From Halomonas sp. (GTDB taxonomy: Bacteria > Pseudomonadota > Gammaproteobacteria > Pseudomonadales > Halomonadaceae), in contig NZ_JAGOBJ010000001.1 of the NCBI RefSeq assembly GCF_017983445.1, forward strand, positions 499,632 to 563,631: a stretch of DNA of 64,000 nt, read 5' to 3'. The notes below the pieces were generated by a model, which made no database searches, was not told where the DNA came from, and saw only the letters and a list, made by a program, of their open reading frames with translations. Positions 1-12,737 of this stretch are shown in pieces. Both the position numbers and the translations under genes were made by a program. Each line of letters opens with the position of its first letter. Positions within the stretch are counted from its first letter, which is position 1.

Positions 1-353
1 TGGTCATGCACCATCGTATGGTTGCGAATACGTGCAGCGAAATCCGCATACTGCTCATCGTTAGGCAGCTCGCCAAACAGCAGGGTGTAGCTTAGCTCAA
101 CAAAATTGGACTCTTTCGCCAGTTGATCAATGGGGTAACCGCGGTGCAGCAGTACGCCCTTGCCGCCATCAATATAAGTAATGGCAGATTGGCAGGAAGA
201 GGTGGCCATAAAGCCGGGGTCGTAGGTAAACAGGCCTTCAGCACCTAATCCACGAACGTCAATAACGTCAGGGCCAAGTGTGCCGGAATACATGGGTAGC
301 TCGATCGATTTATCGAGACCGTCTACCGTCAATGTTGCTTTCCTGTCAGCCAT
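1..353 (-). CDS. gltA: Citrate synthase, N-terminal part (cut by window edge)
   Basis: The minus strand reads [20 protein letters not shown] and onward for 117 residues until the window ends, so only the N-terminal quarter is present. The opening beta-sheet domain with 'GLDKSIELP', '[17 protein letters not shown]' and '[20 protein letters not shown]' is typical of the hexameric, NADH-sensitive type I citrate synthase of Gram-negative bacteria, which condenses acetyl-CoA and oxaloacetate at the entry of the TCA cycle. The ATG at 353 follows an AAGGAGG ribosome site. The gene is transcribed away from sdhC, and a good promoter lies about 70 bases upstream. No fault is visible in the part that can be read. 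Confidence 0.93.
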   Translation of the reverse strand, partial: MADRKATLTVDGLDKSIELPMYSGTLGPDVIDVRGLGAEGLFTYDPGFMATSSCQSAITYIDGGKGVLLHRGYPIDQLAKESNFVELSYTLLFGELPNDEQYADFAARIRNHTMVHD

Positions 354-427
354 GCTGGCCTCCTTTCGGATTCGGGTTGGACGTAAAGTCATTGTTTCGC
401 ATACCGCGCCGGCGAAAAGGCTTGCCC

Positions 428-455
428 ACTATAGAAGCGTGCGACATTTTGTCAA
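428..455 (-). promoter_or_regulatory. Predicted sigma-70 promoter of gltA
   Basis: On the minus strand TTGACA (455-450) and TATAGT (433-428) are separated by 16 bases, close to the consensus. Transcription would begin near 421, giving a leader of about 70 nt before the gltA ATG at 353. Identified by eye only. Confidence 0.65.
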
Positions 456-728
456 TTAGTCAAAACGCTAGGCGTCGTCGCTGCAAAACGTCATATGAAA
501 ATTTCATACATATCAAGCTTACAAACATAGTTGTGCAAAATTATTATTGTGAACAATACTTGTATATAGTTGCTGCCCGGTATATTAGCGAAGTGTCAGA
601 GATTTGACGACTCCTTAACAGGCTTATCAAAACATCACAGCTCTGTCACTATATCGATGCTGCAACGCAAAATCGACTCGGGTTGATAGCTTTTTTTGCT
701 CAATAGCCGAGTTAGGTCCGAGTTCGGT

Positions 729-757
729 TTGTCAGCAGGGGCGAAGGTTCTTATAAT
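729..757 (+). promoter_or_regulatory. Predicted sigma-70 promoter of the sdh-suc cluster
   Basis: TTGTCA at 729-734 and TATAAT at 752-757 are separated by exactly 17 bases. A start near 764 would leave a leader of about 125 nt before the GTG of sdhC, containing the stem-loop at 831-868. Identified by eye only. Confidence 0.65.
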
Positions 758-830
758 CCTCGGCGCGCGACCGGCAGGTAGGTGGTCGTGCCAGACTTGG
801 CAAACGGCCGAGCCCCTTCCAGCAACCACT

Positions 831-868
831 GCCCGCTCGGGCTATGCCCGACCTGTCGCAGAGCGGGC
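831..868 (+). promoter_or_regulatory. Stem-loop in the sdhC leader
   Basis: GCCCGCTC (831-838) can pair with GAGCGGGC (861-868), and inside it CGGGC/GCCCG (838-842/846-850) can form a second small hairpin. The structure ends 20 bases upstream of the sdhC GTG, close enough to affect ribosome access or transcript stability. Function not known. Confidence 0.4.
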
Positions 869-888
869 CAAGAGAGTGTGTATAAGCC

Positions 889-1266
889 GTGAATAGCAAA
901 CGACCCGTAAATCTAGATCTAACAACGATACACTTCCCACTTCCGGCTCTGACGTCGATTACCCACCGTGTTACGGGGGTTATTCTGTTCGTGGGCCTGA
1001 TTTTCGCTTTTTGGGCGCTGGGTAAGTCACTGTCATCACCGGCAGGCTTCGATGCTGTCAGCAATGCGCTGGCCAATAACGTATTGGCCAAATTTATTGC
1101 TTGGGGTCTGCTATCTGCTCTGGCGTTCCATTTCGTGGCGGGTGTCAAGCACCTGTTAATGGATGCAGATATTGGCGTGACGCTAGAAGGTAGCGTGCAA
1201 AAAGCACAGATCACCGTAGTGGTCAGTGCGGTTCTGATTATTCTGGCAGGAGTTTGGGTATGGTAA
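889..1266 (+). CDS. sdhC: Succinate dehydrogenase cytochrome b556 subunit
   Basis: A 125-residue membrane anchor of respiratory complex II, with three predicted transmembrane helices. The early motif 'SITHRVTGVILF' holds the conserved Ser and Arg near the quinone site, and 'FHFVAGVKHLLMD' matches the family signature FHxxxGxxHLxxD with the heme b ligand His. With SdhD it binds heme and ubiquinone and anchors SdhAB to the inner membrane. The start is a GTG at 889, which gives the normal family length. The 3' end overlaps sdhD by seven bases (ATGGTAA), which suggests translational coupling. First gene of the sdhCDAB-suc cluster. Confidence 0.95.
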   Translation: MNSKRPVNLDLTTIHFPLPALTSITHRVTGVILFVGLIFAFWALGKSLSSPAGFDAVSNALANNVLAKFIAWGLLSALAFHFVAGVKHLLMDADIGVTLEGSVQKAQITVVVSAVLIILAGVWVW

Positions 1267-1607
1267 CCAATATCACAAGTTTTGGCCGCAGCGGGCTGTC
1301 TGACTGGCTGATGCAGCGCGTTTCCGCTGTTGTGCTGGCCGTTTATACGGTCTTTATGGTGGCCTACCTTCTGTTGCACCCAGACCTTGACTACTACACC
1401 TGGAGCGGTCTGTTTAACCAAACGTGGATGCGGATCTTCTCGCTGTTAGCCTTTATCTCTATCGCAGCGCACGCCTGGATTGGCCTGTGGACCGTAACCA
1501 CCGATTACCTCAAGTCCACTCTACTGCGCGTGGGTGCCCAGACGCTGATCATTCTGGCCATCTTCGTATACCTGGTGTGGGGCATTCAAATTCTGTGGGG
1601 AGCTTGA
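1260..1607 (+). CDS. sdhD: Succinate dehydrogenase membrane anchor subunit
   Basis: A 115-residue second membrane anchor of complex II. It has three hydrophobic segments. The motif 'AHAWIGLWTVTTDYLK' carries the His that ligates heme b and the conserved Asp-Tyr near the quinone pocket. The opening 'SGLSDWLMQRVSAVVL' is also typical. I start it at the ATG at 1260, which overlaps the sdhC stop codon. An in-frame TTG at 1254 is possible but unnecessary. Only three bases separate it from sdhA, so both are surely on one transcript. Confidence 0.94.
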   Translation: MVTNITSFGRSGLSDWLMQRVSAVVLAVYTVFMVAYLLLHPDLDYYTWSGLFNQTWMRIFSLLAFISIAAHAWIGLWTVTTDYLKSTLLRVGAQTLIILAIFVYLVWGIQILWGA

Positions 1608-1610
1608 TCC

Positions 1611-3383
1611 ATGTCTAACCTTCGTAGCCTGACGTTTGACGCCATTATCATCGGTGGCGGTGGCGCTGGCCTGCGTGCTGCTTTGGAACTGGCGAAGTCC
1701 GGTAAAAAAACAGCCGTTTTGTCTAAAGTGTTCCCGACACGCTCCCACACTGTTTCTGCTCAGGGTGGTATTACCTGTGCTATCGCATCATCCGATCCAG
1801 ATGATGACTGGCGCTGGCACATGTACGACACCGTTAAAGGCGGCGACTATATCGCTGACCAGGACGCGTCAGAGTACATGTGTTCTGAAGGTCCTAAAGC
1901 CGTATTTGAGCTTGAGCACATGGGTTTGCCGTTCTCACGCTTTGATAATGGCCGTATCTATCAGCGTCCGTTCGGTGGCCAGTCCAAGAACTTTGGTGAA
2001 GGCGGTCAGGCAGCACGTACCTGTGCGGCGGCTGACCGTACCGGCCATGCACTGCTGCACACGCTTTACCAGAACAACCTTAAGAACAACACGACGTTCT
2101 TGAATGAGTGGTACGCGGTTGATCTGGTTAAGAATGCCAGCGGTGATGTGGTTGGCTGTATCGCCATGTGTATTGAAACTGGTGAAGTCGTCCACGTTAA
2201 ATCGAAAGCGACCGTGCTGGCGACGGGTGGTGCAGGTCGTATCTACGCCTCTACTACCAACGCGCTGATCAATACGGGTGACGGTATCGGTATGGCACTG
2301 CGTGCTGGCTTCCCGATGCAGGATATGGAAATGTGGCAGTTCCACCCGACCGGTATTTACGGTGCGGGCACGCTGGTCACCGAAGGGTGCCGTGGTGAAG
2401 GTGGCTACCTGATCAATAAAGACGGCGAGCGCTTTATGGAACGTTATGCGCCCAACGCGAAAGACCTGGCGGGTCGTGACGTTGTTGCGCGGTCCATGGT
2501 TATGGAAATTCTCGAAGGCCGCGGCTGTGGTGAGAAGGGCGATCACGTCTTCCTGAAGCTTGATCACCTGGGCGAAGAAGTCCTGAGCAAGCGCCTGCCG
2601 GGTATCGTGGAGCTTTCCAAGACCTTCGCCCACGTTGATCCGGCGAAAGATCCAATTCCGGTCGTACCGACCTGCCACTATATGATGGGCGGTATTCCGA
2701 CCAACATTCATGGTCAGGCGATTCTTCAGGACGAAAGTGGCAACGACCAGATCATCAACGGTCTGTTCGCCTGTGGCGAAGCAGCGTGTGTATCGGTTCA
2801 CGGTGCTAACCGCCTGGGCGGGAACTCTTTGCTTGATCTGGTGGTCTTTGGACGTGCGGCCGGCATGTTTATTGAAGGCGCGCTAAACGAAGGTATTGAG
2901 TACCTGGATGCTTCCGAGTCTGATATCCAATCAGCCATGAAGCGCATCACCCGTTGGAACGAGTCTGAAGGTGGTGAGAGCATTCCTGCGCTGAAAGCGG
3001 AGCTTCAGGACATCATGCAGAACTCTTTCGGTGTATTCCGTGAAGAGAAAAACATGGTTGAGGGCGTTCAAAAGCTTGCCGACCTGCGCGGTCGTATCGC
3101 CAATGCTCACCTGCCTGACAAATCCAACGCTTTCAACACCGCTCGTGTAGAAGCGTTAGAGCTTGATAACCTAATGGAAGTGGCCGAAGCGACGGCAATT
3201 GCTGCCCTTGAGCGTAAAGAGAGCCGCGGTGCCCACTCGCGTTACGACTACCCGGACCGTGATGACGTTAACTGGCTGAAACATTCGCTCTACTTCCCGC
3301 TCACCAAAGAGTTGAAGCAGCGCGACGTTAACTTTAAGCCAAAAACAGTTGATACGTTCGAACCCAAGGTTCGTACCTACTAA
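1611..3383 (+). CDS. sdhA: Succinate dehydrogenase flavoprotein subunit
   Basis: The 590-residue catalytic subunit of complex II oxidises succinate to fumarate and passes electrons to SdhB. The N-terminal FAD site '[17 protein letters not shown]' is followed by '[10 protein letters not shown]', whose His46 is the expected covalent FAD attachment point. The active-site loop '[13 protein letters not shown]', the substrate His in 'HYMMGGIPT' and the FAD-binding '[19 protein letters not shown]' are all intact. Length and motifs match the E. coli type. It is preceded by sdhD with a 3-base gap and followed by sdhB after 27 bases, with a GAGAGGGAG site before sdhB. Confidence 0.98.
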   Translation: MSNLRSLTFDAIIIGGGGAGLRAALELAKSGKKTAVLSKVFPTRSHTVSAQGGITCAIASSDPDDDWRWHMYDTVKGGDYIADQDASEYMCSEGPKAVFELEHMGLPFSRFDNGRIYQRPFGGQSKNFGEGGQAARTCAAADRTGHALLHTLYQNNLKNNTTFLNEWYAVDLVKNASGDVVGCIAMCIETGEVVHVKSKATVLATGGAGRIYASTTNALINTGDGIGMALRAGFPMQDMEMWQFHPTGIYGAGTLVTEGCRGEGGYLINKDGERFMERYAPNAKDLAGRDVVARSMVMEILEGRGCGEKGDHVFLKLDHLGEEVLSKRLPGIVELSKTFAHVDPAKDPIPVVPTCHYMMGGIPTNIHGQAILQDESGNDQIINGLFACGEAACVSVHGANRLGGNSLLDLVVFGRAAGMFIEGALNEGIEYLDASESDIQSAMKRITRWNESEGGESIPALKAELQDIMQNSFGVFREEKNMVEGVQKLADLRGRIANAHLPDKSNAFNTARVEALELDNLMEVAEATAIAALERKESRGAHSRYDYPDRDDVNWLKHSLYFPLTKELKQRDVNFKPKTVDTFEPKVRTY

Positions 3384-3410
3384 GCTCCGTATTGACGAGA
3401 GGGAGTTACA

Positions 3411-4121
3411 ATGTCCAATCTTCAGGTATCCGTATACCGTTATAATCCGGAAACCGACTCCGCACCTTATATGCAGGAGTTTCAAGTTGATACCAAAGGG
3501 CGCGACGTCATGGTGCTGGATGTGCTGCACCTGATGAAAGAGCAGGATAGCGGCCTGGCATTCCGTCGTAGCTGCCGTGAAGGTGTTTGCGGCTCTGATG
3601 GCATGAACATGAATGGCAAAAACGGCCTGGCGTGCATTACGCCGTTGTCAGACGTTGTGAAAAACAACAAGCTGACACTGCGTCCGCTGCCTGGTCTGCC
3701 GGTTATCCGTGATATGGTCGTGGATATGGGTATTTTCTATAAGCAGTACGAGCGTATTCAGCCGTACCTGCAAAATGAAACGCCAGCACCCGCCATCGAG
3801 CGTCTGCAGTCACCCGAAGACCGTGAAAAGCTGGACGGCCTGTACGAGTGTATCTTGTGCGCCTGCTGTTCGACCTCGTGCCCATCGTTCTGGTGGAACC
3901 CGGATAAGTTTGTGGGTCCTGCCGGTCTGCTGCAGTCTTACCGCTTCCTGGCAGATTCACGTGATACCGCAACCCGTGAGCGTTTAACTGACCTGGAAGA
4001 TCCGTTCTCGGTGTTTCGCTGCCGTGGCATCATGAACTGCGTAGCAGTTTGCCCGAAAGGCTTAAACCCGACGCGCGCCATCGGTAAAATTCGTGAAATG
4101 CTGCTTGCGGATGCAACGTAA
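3411..4121 (+). CDS. sdhB: Succinate dehydrogenase iron-sulfur subunit
   Basis: This 236-residue subunit carries electrons from SdhA flavin to the quinone. The N-terminal plant-type ferredoxin domain binds [2Fe-2S] through Cys55, Cys60 and Cys75, with Asp63 replacing the third Cys as in E. coli. The C-terminal domain holds 'CILCACCSTSCP' and 'CRGIMNCVAVCPKGLNP', the ligands of the [4Fe-4S] and [3Fe-4S] clusters. All are intact. The stop at 4121 is followed by a 323-base gap with two stem-loops before sucA, so sdh and suc expression may be partly separated here. Confidence 0.98.
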   Translation: MSNLQVSVYRYNPETDSAPYMQEFQVDTKGRDVMVLDVLHLMKEQDSGLAFRRSCREGVCGSDGMNMNGKNGLACITPLSDVVKNNKLTLRPLPGLPVIRDMVVDMGIFYKQYERIQPYLQNETPAPAIERLQSPEDREKLDGLYECILCACCSTSCPSFWWNPDKFVGPAGLLQSYRFLADSRDTATRERLTDLEDPFSVFRCRGIMNCVAVCPKGLNPTRAIGKIREMLLADAT

Positions 4122-4444
4122 GTACCCTTTGAGCAAATAAAATGCGATTGCCACGCAACTTGTATCGCTTTGCTACTTAAATCGTGGCGCTTCGCTTGTT
4201 ATCATAGGGTTTGTCATAAGGTGCGGCGACGCGTCGCAGCTTATGACCAGACACGTTTAAAAGCCGGTGCTGTACGTACCGGCTTTTGAGCATGAACTGA
4301 TTAAGAAACACTAGATAAGTAGGGCTTCCGGCCTTGAGCCGACGCCGCCGGCAAATGTTCCGCCCCGCCGGCAGGGCAATAGCGATGTCGTTGCGTTTTT
4401 GCAGCGATGCCGATACCACCCCATCAGTGCAGGGTGACCGAGAG
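4122..4444 (+). other. sdhB-sucA intergenic region with two stem-loops
   Basis: No gene is visible. At 4213-4247 GTCATAAG pairs with CTTATGAC, and the stem continues inward through TGCG/CGCA and GAC/GTC. At 4259-4287 AAAAGCCGGT pairs with ACCGGCTTTT; this looks like a terminator but has only four T residues, already part of the stem. The pair may attenuate, process or protect the sdhCDAB message ahead of sucA. The stretch 4334-4444 is open in the sucA frame but is unlike SucA N-termini. Confidence 0.5.
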
Positions 4445-7279
4445 ATGCAACAAGGCATAATGGAGTTAATGTGGCGTTCCTCTCACGTTAGTGGTGGCAA
4501 TGTCCACTACGTGGAAGCGCTTTACGAGCAGTACCTCGCCGATCCTGATGCTGTTCCTGAGGAATGGCGTAGCTATTTTGACCAGCTACCCAGCTCCGAA
4601 GGCAGTGCCTCCCACGATGTTCCACTAAGCCCCGTTCGTGATCAGTTCTACCAGTTAGGCCGCGAAAGTCGTCCTGGACGGGTAGTCGCCGCAGCTGATA
4701 GCGGTGAGAATAAAAAGCAGGTTAAAGTCCTGCAGCTGATCAATGCGTATCGCTTTCGTGGCCATCAGAAGGCCGATATCGATCCGCTAGGACTGCGCAA
4801 TCCCACCCCCGTCCCTGACCTCGATTTGTCATTTCATCAGCTGACGAAAGCTGATCTCGACACCGAGTTTCAGACCGGTTCGTTTTTCCTGGGTATTGAT
4901 AAAGCCCCGCTGCGTGACATCGTAGAGGCGCTGGAGCTAACTTACTGTCGCTCCATCGGCTGCGAGATCATGCACATTGTGGACACCGAAGAGAAACGCT
5001 GGCTGCAGCGTCGCTTCGAATCAGTACGCAGTGCTCCCAAGTTTAGTGACGATGTTCGCAAGCATGTGCTTGAGCGTCTGACCGCTGCGGAAGGTTTGGA
5101 AACGTATCTGGCTTCTAAGTACCCGGGTACCAAACGCTTCGGTCTTGAAGGTGGTGAAGTCTTTGTACCGATGATGGACGAGCTTATTCAGCGTGCTGGC
5201 GGTTATGGCACGAAAGAAGTCGTTATCGGTATGGCGCACCGCGGTCGCCTTAACCTGTTGGTCAACATCCTGGGTAAAAACCCTGCCGATCTGATTGACG
5301 AGTTCGATGGTAAAAAGGTGATCGAGCGCGGTTCTGGTGATGTGAAGTATCATCAGGGCTTTAGCTCCAACGTCATGTCGCCGGGCGGTGAAGTCCACCT
5401 GGCCATGTCGTTCAACCCGTCGCACCTGGAAATCGTCGCACCCGTGGTTGAAGGATCGGTGCGTGCGCGTCAAGACCGCCGTAAAGATCCCGCTGGCGAT
5501 AAAGTCTTACCCATCAATATTCATGGTGATGCTGCCTTTGCTGGTCAGGGTGTAGTCATGGAGACATTCCAGATGTCTCAGACTCGCGCTTACAAGACCG
5601 GCGGCACGATTCATATCGTCATCAATAACCAGGTGGGCTTTACGACGTCCAACCCGCAGGATGCTCGTTCAACCGAGTACTGTACTGACATTGCCAAGAT
5701 GGTGCAGGCGCCCATCTTCCATGTCAACGGTGATGATCCTGACGCCGTTATCCATGCCACTCAAGTGGCGCTGGACTACCGTCAGCAGTTCAAAAAAGAC
5801 GTCGTCATCGATCTGGTCTGCTACCGTCGCCGCGGTCATAACGAAGCCGATGAGCCGTCCGGTACGCAGCCGCTGATGTACGCCAAGATCAAGGACCACG
5901 CCTCAACGCGCACGGTCTATGCCAAGCGTTTGGTTGAGCAGGGTGTTTTGTCTGAAGACGACGCCAAGGCGATGATGGAAACCTATCGTGACGATCTGGT
6001 TGCGGGTAACCACGTTGCCAATGCACTGGTTCAAGAGCCCAATAAATCCCTGTTTGTGGATTGGGCACCGTACCTGGGGCATGAGTGGACTGGCGATGCC
6101 GATACTTCATTTGACATGAAGCGTCTGCAGCAGCTCGCCGCGAAAATGTGCGAGATCCCCGATGGGGTCGAAGTACAGCGTCAGGTTGCCAAGATCTACG
6201 AAGACCGCCGTAAAATGCAGGCGGGCGGTATGGCGATGAACTGGGGCTTTGCTGAAACGCTGGCCTATGCAACGCTGCTTGACCAGGGCCATCCAATACG
6301 GATTACCGGCCAGGATGTGGGCCGCGGTACGTTCTCGCATCGCCATGCGGTCGTGCATAACCAGAAAGATGCGTCGACCTATGTGCCGCTGCAAAATATG
6401 GCCGATGGTCAGCCGACGTTCACGATTCATGACTCTTACCTTTCGGAAGAGGCCGTGCTGGCGTTTGAATACGGCTATTCGACCACTGCGCCTAACGACC
6501 TGGTTATTTGGGAAGCCCAGTTTGGTGACTTCTTCAACGGTGCCCAGGTAGTGGTTGACCAGTTTATTTCATCTGGTGAAACCAAGTGGGGCCGCCTGTG
6601 TGGTTTAACCATGCTGCTACCTCACGGCTATGAAGGCCAGGGCCCAGAGCACTCCTCTGCCCGTCTGGAGCGTTTCCTGCAAATGTGTGCTGAGCACAAC
6701 ATGCAGGTGTGCGTACCGACAACGCCCGCACAGATTTATCACCTGCTGCGTCGCCAGGTTATTCGCCCGCTGCGTAAGCCGTTGATCGTCATGTCACCTA
6801 AGTCGCTTCTGCGTCATAAGGAAGCGGTATCCAGCCTTGAAGATCTTGCCCATGGCAAGTTTCAGATGGTACTGCCGGATCAAGCGGATCTGGTCGGTGA
6901 AGAGGTAACGCGTGTGATTCTGTGTTCAGGCAAGGTCTACTATGACCTGGCGGCTTGGCGCACAGAAAATGAGCGTAACGATACGGCGATTATTCGTCTT
7001 GAGCAGCTCTACCCCTTCCCGAAAGAAGAGCTTCTGGAAGTGCTCCAGGCGTATGCCAATGTGGAAGATATTGTCTGGTGTCAGGAAGAGCCATTGAATC
7101 AAGGCGCCTGGTATTCAAGTCAACACCACATGCGTACAGTGGCCGATATGCTTAAAGATGGCCTAGGACGCGAGTTGAAATTTGCAGGACGTCCTGCCTC
7201 TGCCGCACCGGCAGCGGGCTATATGTCCGTTCATACTGAACAGCAGCGCCAGCTGGTGGAAGACGCTTTTAACCTATAA
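4445..7279 (+). CDS. sucA: 2-oxoglutarate dehydrogenase E1 component
   Basis: A 944-residue thiamine-diphosphate enzyme that decarboxylates 2-oxoglutarate and succinylates the lipoyl groups of SucB. The N-terminal 'HYVEALYEQYLADPDAVP' segment is the E2-binding arm typical of OGDH E1. 'GMAHRGRLNLLVNILGK', 'HGDAAFAGQGVVMETFQMS' and 'HIVINNQVGFTT' form the ThDP/Mg site, and the transketolase-like C-terminal half ('HRHAVVHNQ', 'SSARLERFLQ') is complete. The open frame extends upstream to 4334, but the start at 4445 (MQQGIMELMWRSS) fits known N-termini; ATG 4460 is the alternative. Forty bases precede sucB. Confidence 0.97.
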   Translation: MQQGIMELMWRSSHVSGGNVHYVEALYEQYLADPDAVPEEWRSYFDQLPSSEGSASHDVPLSPVRDQFYQLGRESRPGRVVAAADSGENKKQVKVLQLINAYRFRGHQKADIDPLGLRNPTPVPDLDLSFHQLTKADLDTEFQTGSFFLGIDKAPLRDIVEALELTYCRSIGCEIMHIVDTEEKRWLQRRFESVRSAPKFSDDVRKHVLERLTAAEGLETYLASKYPGTKRFGLEGGEVFVPMMDELIQRAGGYGTKEVVIGMAHRGRLNLLVNILGKNPADLIDEFDGKKVIERGSGDVKYHQGFSSNVMSPGGEVHLAMSFNPSHLEIVAPVVEGSVRARQDRRKDPAGDKVLPINIHGDAAFAGQGVVMETFQMSQTRAYKTGGTIHIVINNQVGFTTSNPQDARSTEYCTDIAKMVQAPIFHVNGDDPDAVIHATQVALDYRQQFKKDVVIDLVCYRRRGHNEADEPSGTQPLMYAKIKDHASTRTVYAKRLVEQGVLSEDDAKAMMETYRDDLVAGNHVANALVQEPNKSLFVDWAPYLGHEWTGDADTSFDMKRLQQLAAKMCEIPDGVEVQRQVAKIYEDRRKMQAGGMAMNWGFAETLAYATLLDQGHPIRITGQDVGRGTFSHRHAVVHNQKDASTYVPLQNMADGQPTFTIHDSYLSEEAVLAFEYGYSTTAPNDLVIWEAQFGDFFNGAQVVVDQFISSGETKWGRLCGLTMLLPHGYEGQGPEHSSARLERFLQMCAEHNMQVCVPTTPAQIYHLLRRQVIRPLRKPLIVMSPKSLLRHKEAVSSLEDLAHGKFQMVLPDQADLVGEEVTRVILCSGKVYYDLAAWRTENERNDTAIIRLEQLYPFPKEELLEVLQAYANVEDIVWCQEEPLNQGAWYSSQHHMRTVADMLKDGLGRELKFAGRPASAAPAAGYMSVHTEQQRQLVEDAFNL

Positions 7280-7318
7280 AGCGCCCACCGGATTTAGAGA
7301 ACACATAAGGGAAACGAC

Positions 7319-10452
<3,134 letters not shown>

Positions 10453-10597
10453 TAAGTTCAGTAGTAACAACCAAGCGCCACCATAAGGTGGCGCATCACT
10501 TTCGGGCATGTTGTAAAATAGCGCGCGAAAGTACGGGGATGGCCCGTTTTTAAAACGGGTTATCGTTCGAGTCACATGCAACCAATGGCATGAATCG
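10453..10597 (+). other. lpd-sucC spacer with two dyads
   Basis: GCGCCACC (10475-10482) and GGTGGCGC (10487-10494) make a perfect 8-bp hairpin with an ATAA loop and no T-run. Further on, CCCGTTTT (10543-10550) and AAAACGGG (10552-10559) form a nearly gapless palindrome 38 bases before the sucC ATG, more like a protein-binding dyad than an RNA hairpin. No gene lies here. Confidence 0.4.
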
Positions 10598-11764
10598 ATG
10601 AACCTTCACGAGTATCAAGGCAAACAGCTGTTTGCTGATTATGGTCTGCCAGTGTCCAAGGGCTTTGCCGTGGACACTCCCGAAGAAGCAGTAGAAGCGT
10701 GTAAAAAAATCGGCGGCGACATGTGGGTGGTTAAAGCCCAGGTTCACGCTGGTGGCCGCGGTAAAGCGGGCGGCGTCAAGCTGATCAAAGACCCCGCTGA
10801 AGCAAAGGCATTTGCTGAGCAGTGGCTGGGCAAAAACCTGGTGACTTTCCAGACTGACGAAAAAGGTCAGCCGGTTGCCAAGATTCTGGTTGAAACCTGC
10901 ACCAATATTGCTGATGAGCTGTATCTGGGCGCCGTTGTCGATCGTACTACCCGTCGCGTGGTCTTCATGGCCTCGACTGAAGGTGGTGTAGAGATCGAAA
11001 CCGTTGCAGAAGAAACACCGGAAAAGATTCTTAAAGCCGAAATCGATCCGCTGGTCGGCGCACAGCCGTACCAGGCGCGTGAACTGGCGTTTGCTCTGGG
11101 CCTGAAAGGCGACCAGGTCAAACAGTTCACCAAGATTTTTCTGGGCCTCTCCAAGCTGTTCCATGATAAGGATCTGGCACTTTTAGAGATCAACCCGCTG
11201 GTTATTACTGACGAAGGCAATCTTCACTGCCTCGACGCCAAACTGGGCCTCGACAGCAACGCGCTGTACCGTCACCCGGACCTGCAGGCCATGCGCGATC
11301 CTTCTCAGGAAGATTCACGTGAAGCCGACGCGGCGAAGTGGGAACTGAACTACGTTGCTCTCGACGGCAACATTGGTTGCATGGTTAACGGCGCAGGCCT
11401 TGCCATGGGTACCATGGACATCGTCAACCTGAGCGGCGGCAAGCCGGCTAACTTCCTGGACGTTGGCGGCGGCGCGACCAAAGAGCGCGTTGCAGAAGCG
11501 TTCAAGATCATCCTGTCTGACGACAATGTCAAAGCCGTTCTGGTTAACATCTTCGGCGGTATCGTTCGTTGTGACATGATTGCTGAAGGCATTATTGGTG
11601 CCGTTGAGCAAGTGGGTGTCAACGTACCGGTTGTCGTTCGCCTGGAAGGTAACAATGCCGAGCTGGGTGCTGAGAAACTGGCATCTAGCGGTCTGAACAT
11701 CATCGCTGCTACCAGTCTGACCGATGCGGCTCAGCAGGTCGTTAAAGCGGCGGAGGGCAAGTAA
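10598..11764 (+). CDS. sucC: Succinyl-CoA synthetase beta subunit
   Basis: The 388-residue ATP-grasp subunit of ADP-forming succinyl-CoA synthetase, which makes ATP or GTP from succinyl-CoA. It opens with '[19 protein letters not shown]', the usual N-terminus, and has the ATP-grasp '[19 protein letters not shown]', the Mg-binding '[10 protein letters not shown]' and the subunit interface '[17 protein letters not shown]'. Length equals that of E. coli SucC. Its stop codon overlaps the sucD start (TAATG), coupling equal synthesis of both subunits. It follows lpd after 145 bases containing two dyads. Confidence 0.98.
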   Translation: MNLHEYQGKQLFADYGLPVSKGFAVDTPEEAVEACKKIGGDMWVVKAQVHAGGRGKAGGVKLIKDPAEAKAFAEQWLGKNLVTFQTDEKGQPVAKILVETCTNIADELYLGAVVDRTTRRVVFMASTEGGVEIETVAEETPEKILKAEIDPLVGAQPYQARELAFALGLKGDQVKQFTKIFLGLSKLFHDKDLALLEINPLVITDEGNLHCLDAKLGLDSNALYRHPDLQAMRDPSQEDSREADAAKWELNYVALDGNIGCMVNGAGLAMGTMDIVNLSGGKPANFLDVGGGATKERVAEAFKIILSDDNVKAVLVNIFGGIVRCDMIAEGIIGAVEQVGVNVPVVVRLEGNNAELGAEKLASSGLNIIAATSLTDAAQQVVKAAEGK

Positions 11765-12636
11765 TGAGTATCCTGATCGATAAGAACACCAAGGTCATCT
11801 GCCAAGGTTTCACCGGTGGCCAGGGCACGTTCCACTCCGAGCAGGCAATTGCCTATGGAACGCAGATGGTCGGCGGTGTAACGCCGGGCAAAGGCGGCCA
11901 GGAGCACTTGGGTCTGCCGGTTTTCAACACCGTTAAAGAAGCGGTTGAGAAAACAGGCGCGGAAGCCAGCGTTATCTACGTCCCGGCACCGTTTTGTAAA
12001 GACTCGATCCTTGAAGCTGCAAATGCAGGCATCAAGCTGATCGTGTGCATCACCGAAGGAATTGCCACGCTTGATATGCTCGAAGCAAAAGTAAAATGCG
12101 ACGAGCTGGGCGTACGTCTGATCGGCCCGAACTGCCCGGGTGTCATCACCCCAGGCGAATGCAAAATCGGCATCATGCCGGGTCATATCCACCAGCCGGG
12201 CCGCGTAGGTATCGTATCGCGTTCAGGCACTCTGACCTATGAAGCCGTCAAGCAGACCACTGATCACGGTTTCGGTCAGTCTACCTGTGTAGGTATCGGC
12301 GGTGACCCGATTCCGGGTTCCAACTTTATCGACATCCTGGAGATGTTCGAGAAAGATCCGAAAACCGAAGCGATCGTCATGATCGGTGAGATCGGCGGCA
12401 CAGCGGAAGAAGAAGCAGCGGCTTACATCAAGGCCAACGTTTCCAAGCCTGTGGTATCCTACATTGCCGGTGTTACTGCACCTCCTGGCAAGCGTATGGG
12501 CCACGCGGGCGCGATCATCTCTGGCGGTAAAGGCACTGCTGATGAGAAGTTTGCTGCCCTGGAAGACGCCGGTGTTAAAACCGTTCGCTCTTTGGCGGAA
12601 ATCGGCGATGCGCTGAAAGAAGTGACTGGCTGGTAA
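11764..12636 (+). CDS. sucD: Succinyl-CoA synthetase alpha subunit
   Basis: A 290-residue CoA-binding subunit carrying the phosphohistidine intermediate. The N-terminal Rossmann domain includes '[18 protein letters not shown]', and '[20 protein letters not shown]' is strictly conserved. The catalytic His247 lies in '[15 protein letters not shown]'. The protein has the normal family length. It is the last gene of the TCA cluster and is followed 22 bases later by a strong hairpin terminator. The start ATG overlaps the sucC TAA by one base. Confidence 0.98.
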   Translation: MSILIDKNTKVICQGFTGGQGTFHSEQAIAYGTQMVGGVTPGKGGQEHLGLPVFNTVKEAVEKTGAEASVIYVPAPFCKDSILEAANAGIKLIVCITEGIATLDMLEAKVKCDELGVRLIGPNCPGVITPGECKIGIMPGHIHQPGRVGIVSRSGTLTYEAVKQTTDHGFGQSTCVGIGGDPIPGSNFIDILEMFEKDPKTEAIVMIGEIGGTAEEEAAAYIKANVSKPVVSYIAGVTAPPGKRMGHAGAIISGGKGTADEKFAALEDAGVKTVRSLAEIGDALKEVTGW

Positions 12637-12657
12637 GTCGCGTTCAATCTTGCACGT

Positions 12658-12686
12658 CAAAAAAGCACCCTTCGGGGTGCTTTTTA
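12658..12686. terminator. Bidirectional intrinsic terminator after sucD
   Basis: AGCACCC (12664-12670) and GGGTGCT (12675-12681) form a stem around a TTCG tetraloop. T residues follow on the plus strand and a run of A precedes it, so it can stop both the suc transcript and minus-strand transcription from the flippase-like gene at 12738. Confidence 0.88.
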
Positions 12687-12737
12687 TTGCCTTGTATTTA
12701 TTGGCCCAAACAATAATTAGCCGATTAATAAGGCGTT

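Larger units (their letters stand above)
354..888. other. Divergent gltA / sdhC intergenic region
   Basis: This 535-base gap separates two TCA-cycle units and has no convincing gene. It contains the gltA promoter (428-455), an AT-rich stretch (about 490-600), the sdhC promoter (729-757) and a structured sdhC leader (831-868). The open frames crossing it have no ribosome site or family resemblance. The AT-rich centre is a natural place for regulator binding, but I recognise no specific operator. Confidence 0.6.

Noticed and set aside
278-607. Plus-strand frame across the gltA start and promoter
   Set aside because: It overlaps the gltA start on the other strand and the gltA promoter, and has no ribosome site.
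1935-2801. 288-codon minus-strand open frame in sdhA
   Set aside because: Antisense shadow of a well-conserved enzyme; composition is His/Arg/Thr-rich as expected for reverse-read codons.
4259-4287. Full terminator ending the sdh operon
   Set aside because: The stem is good but there is no T-run beyond it, and sucA lacks an obvious strong promoter. It is kept only as a stem-loop of uncertain effect.
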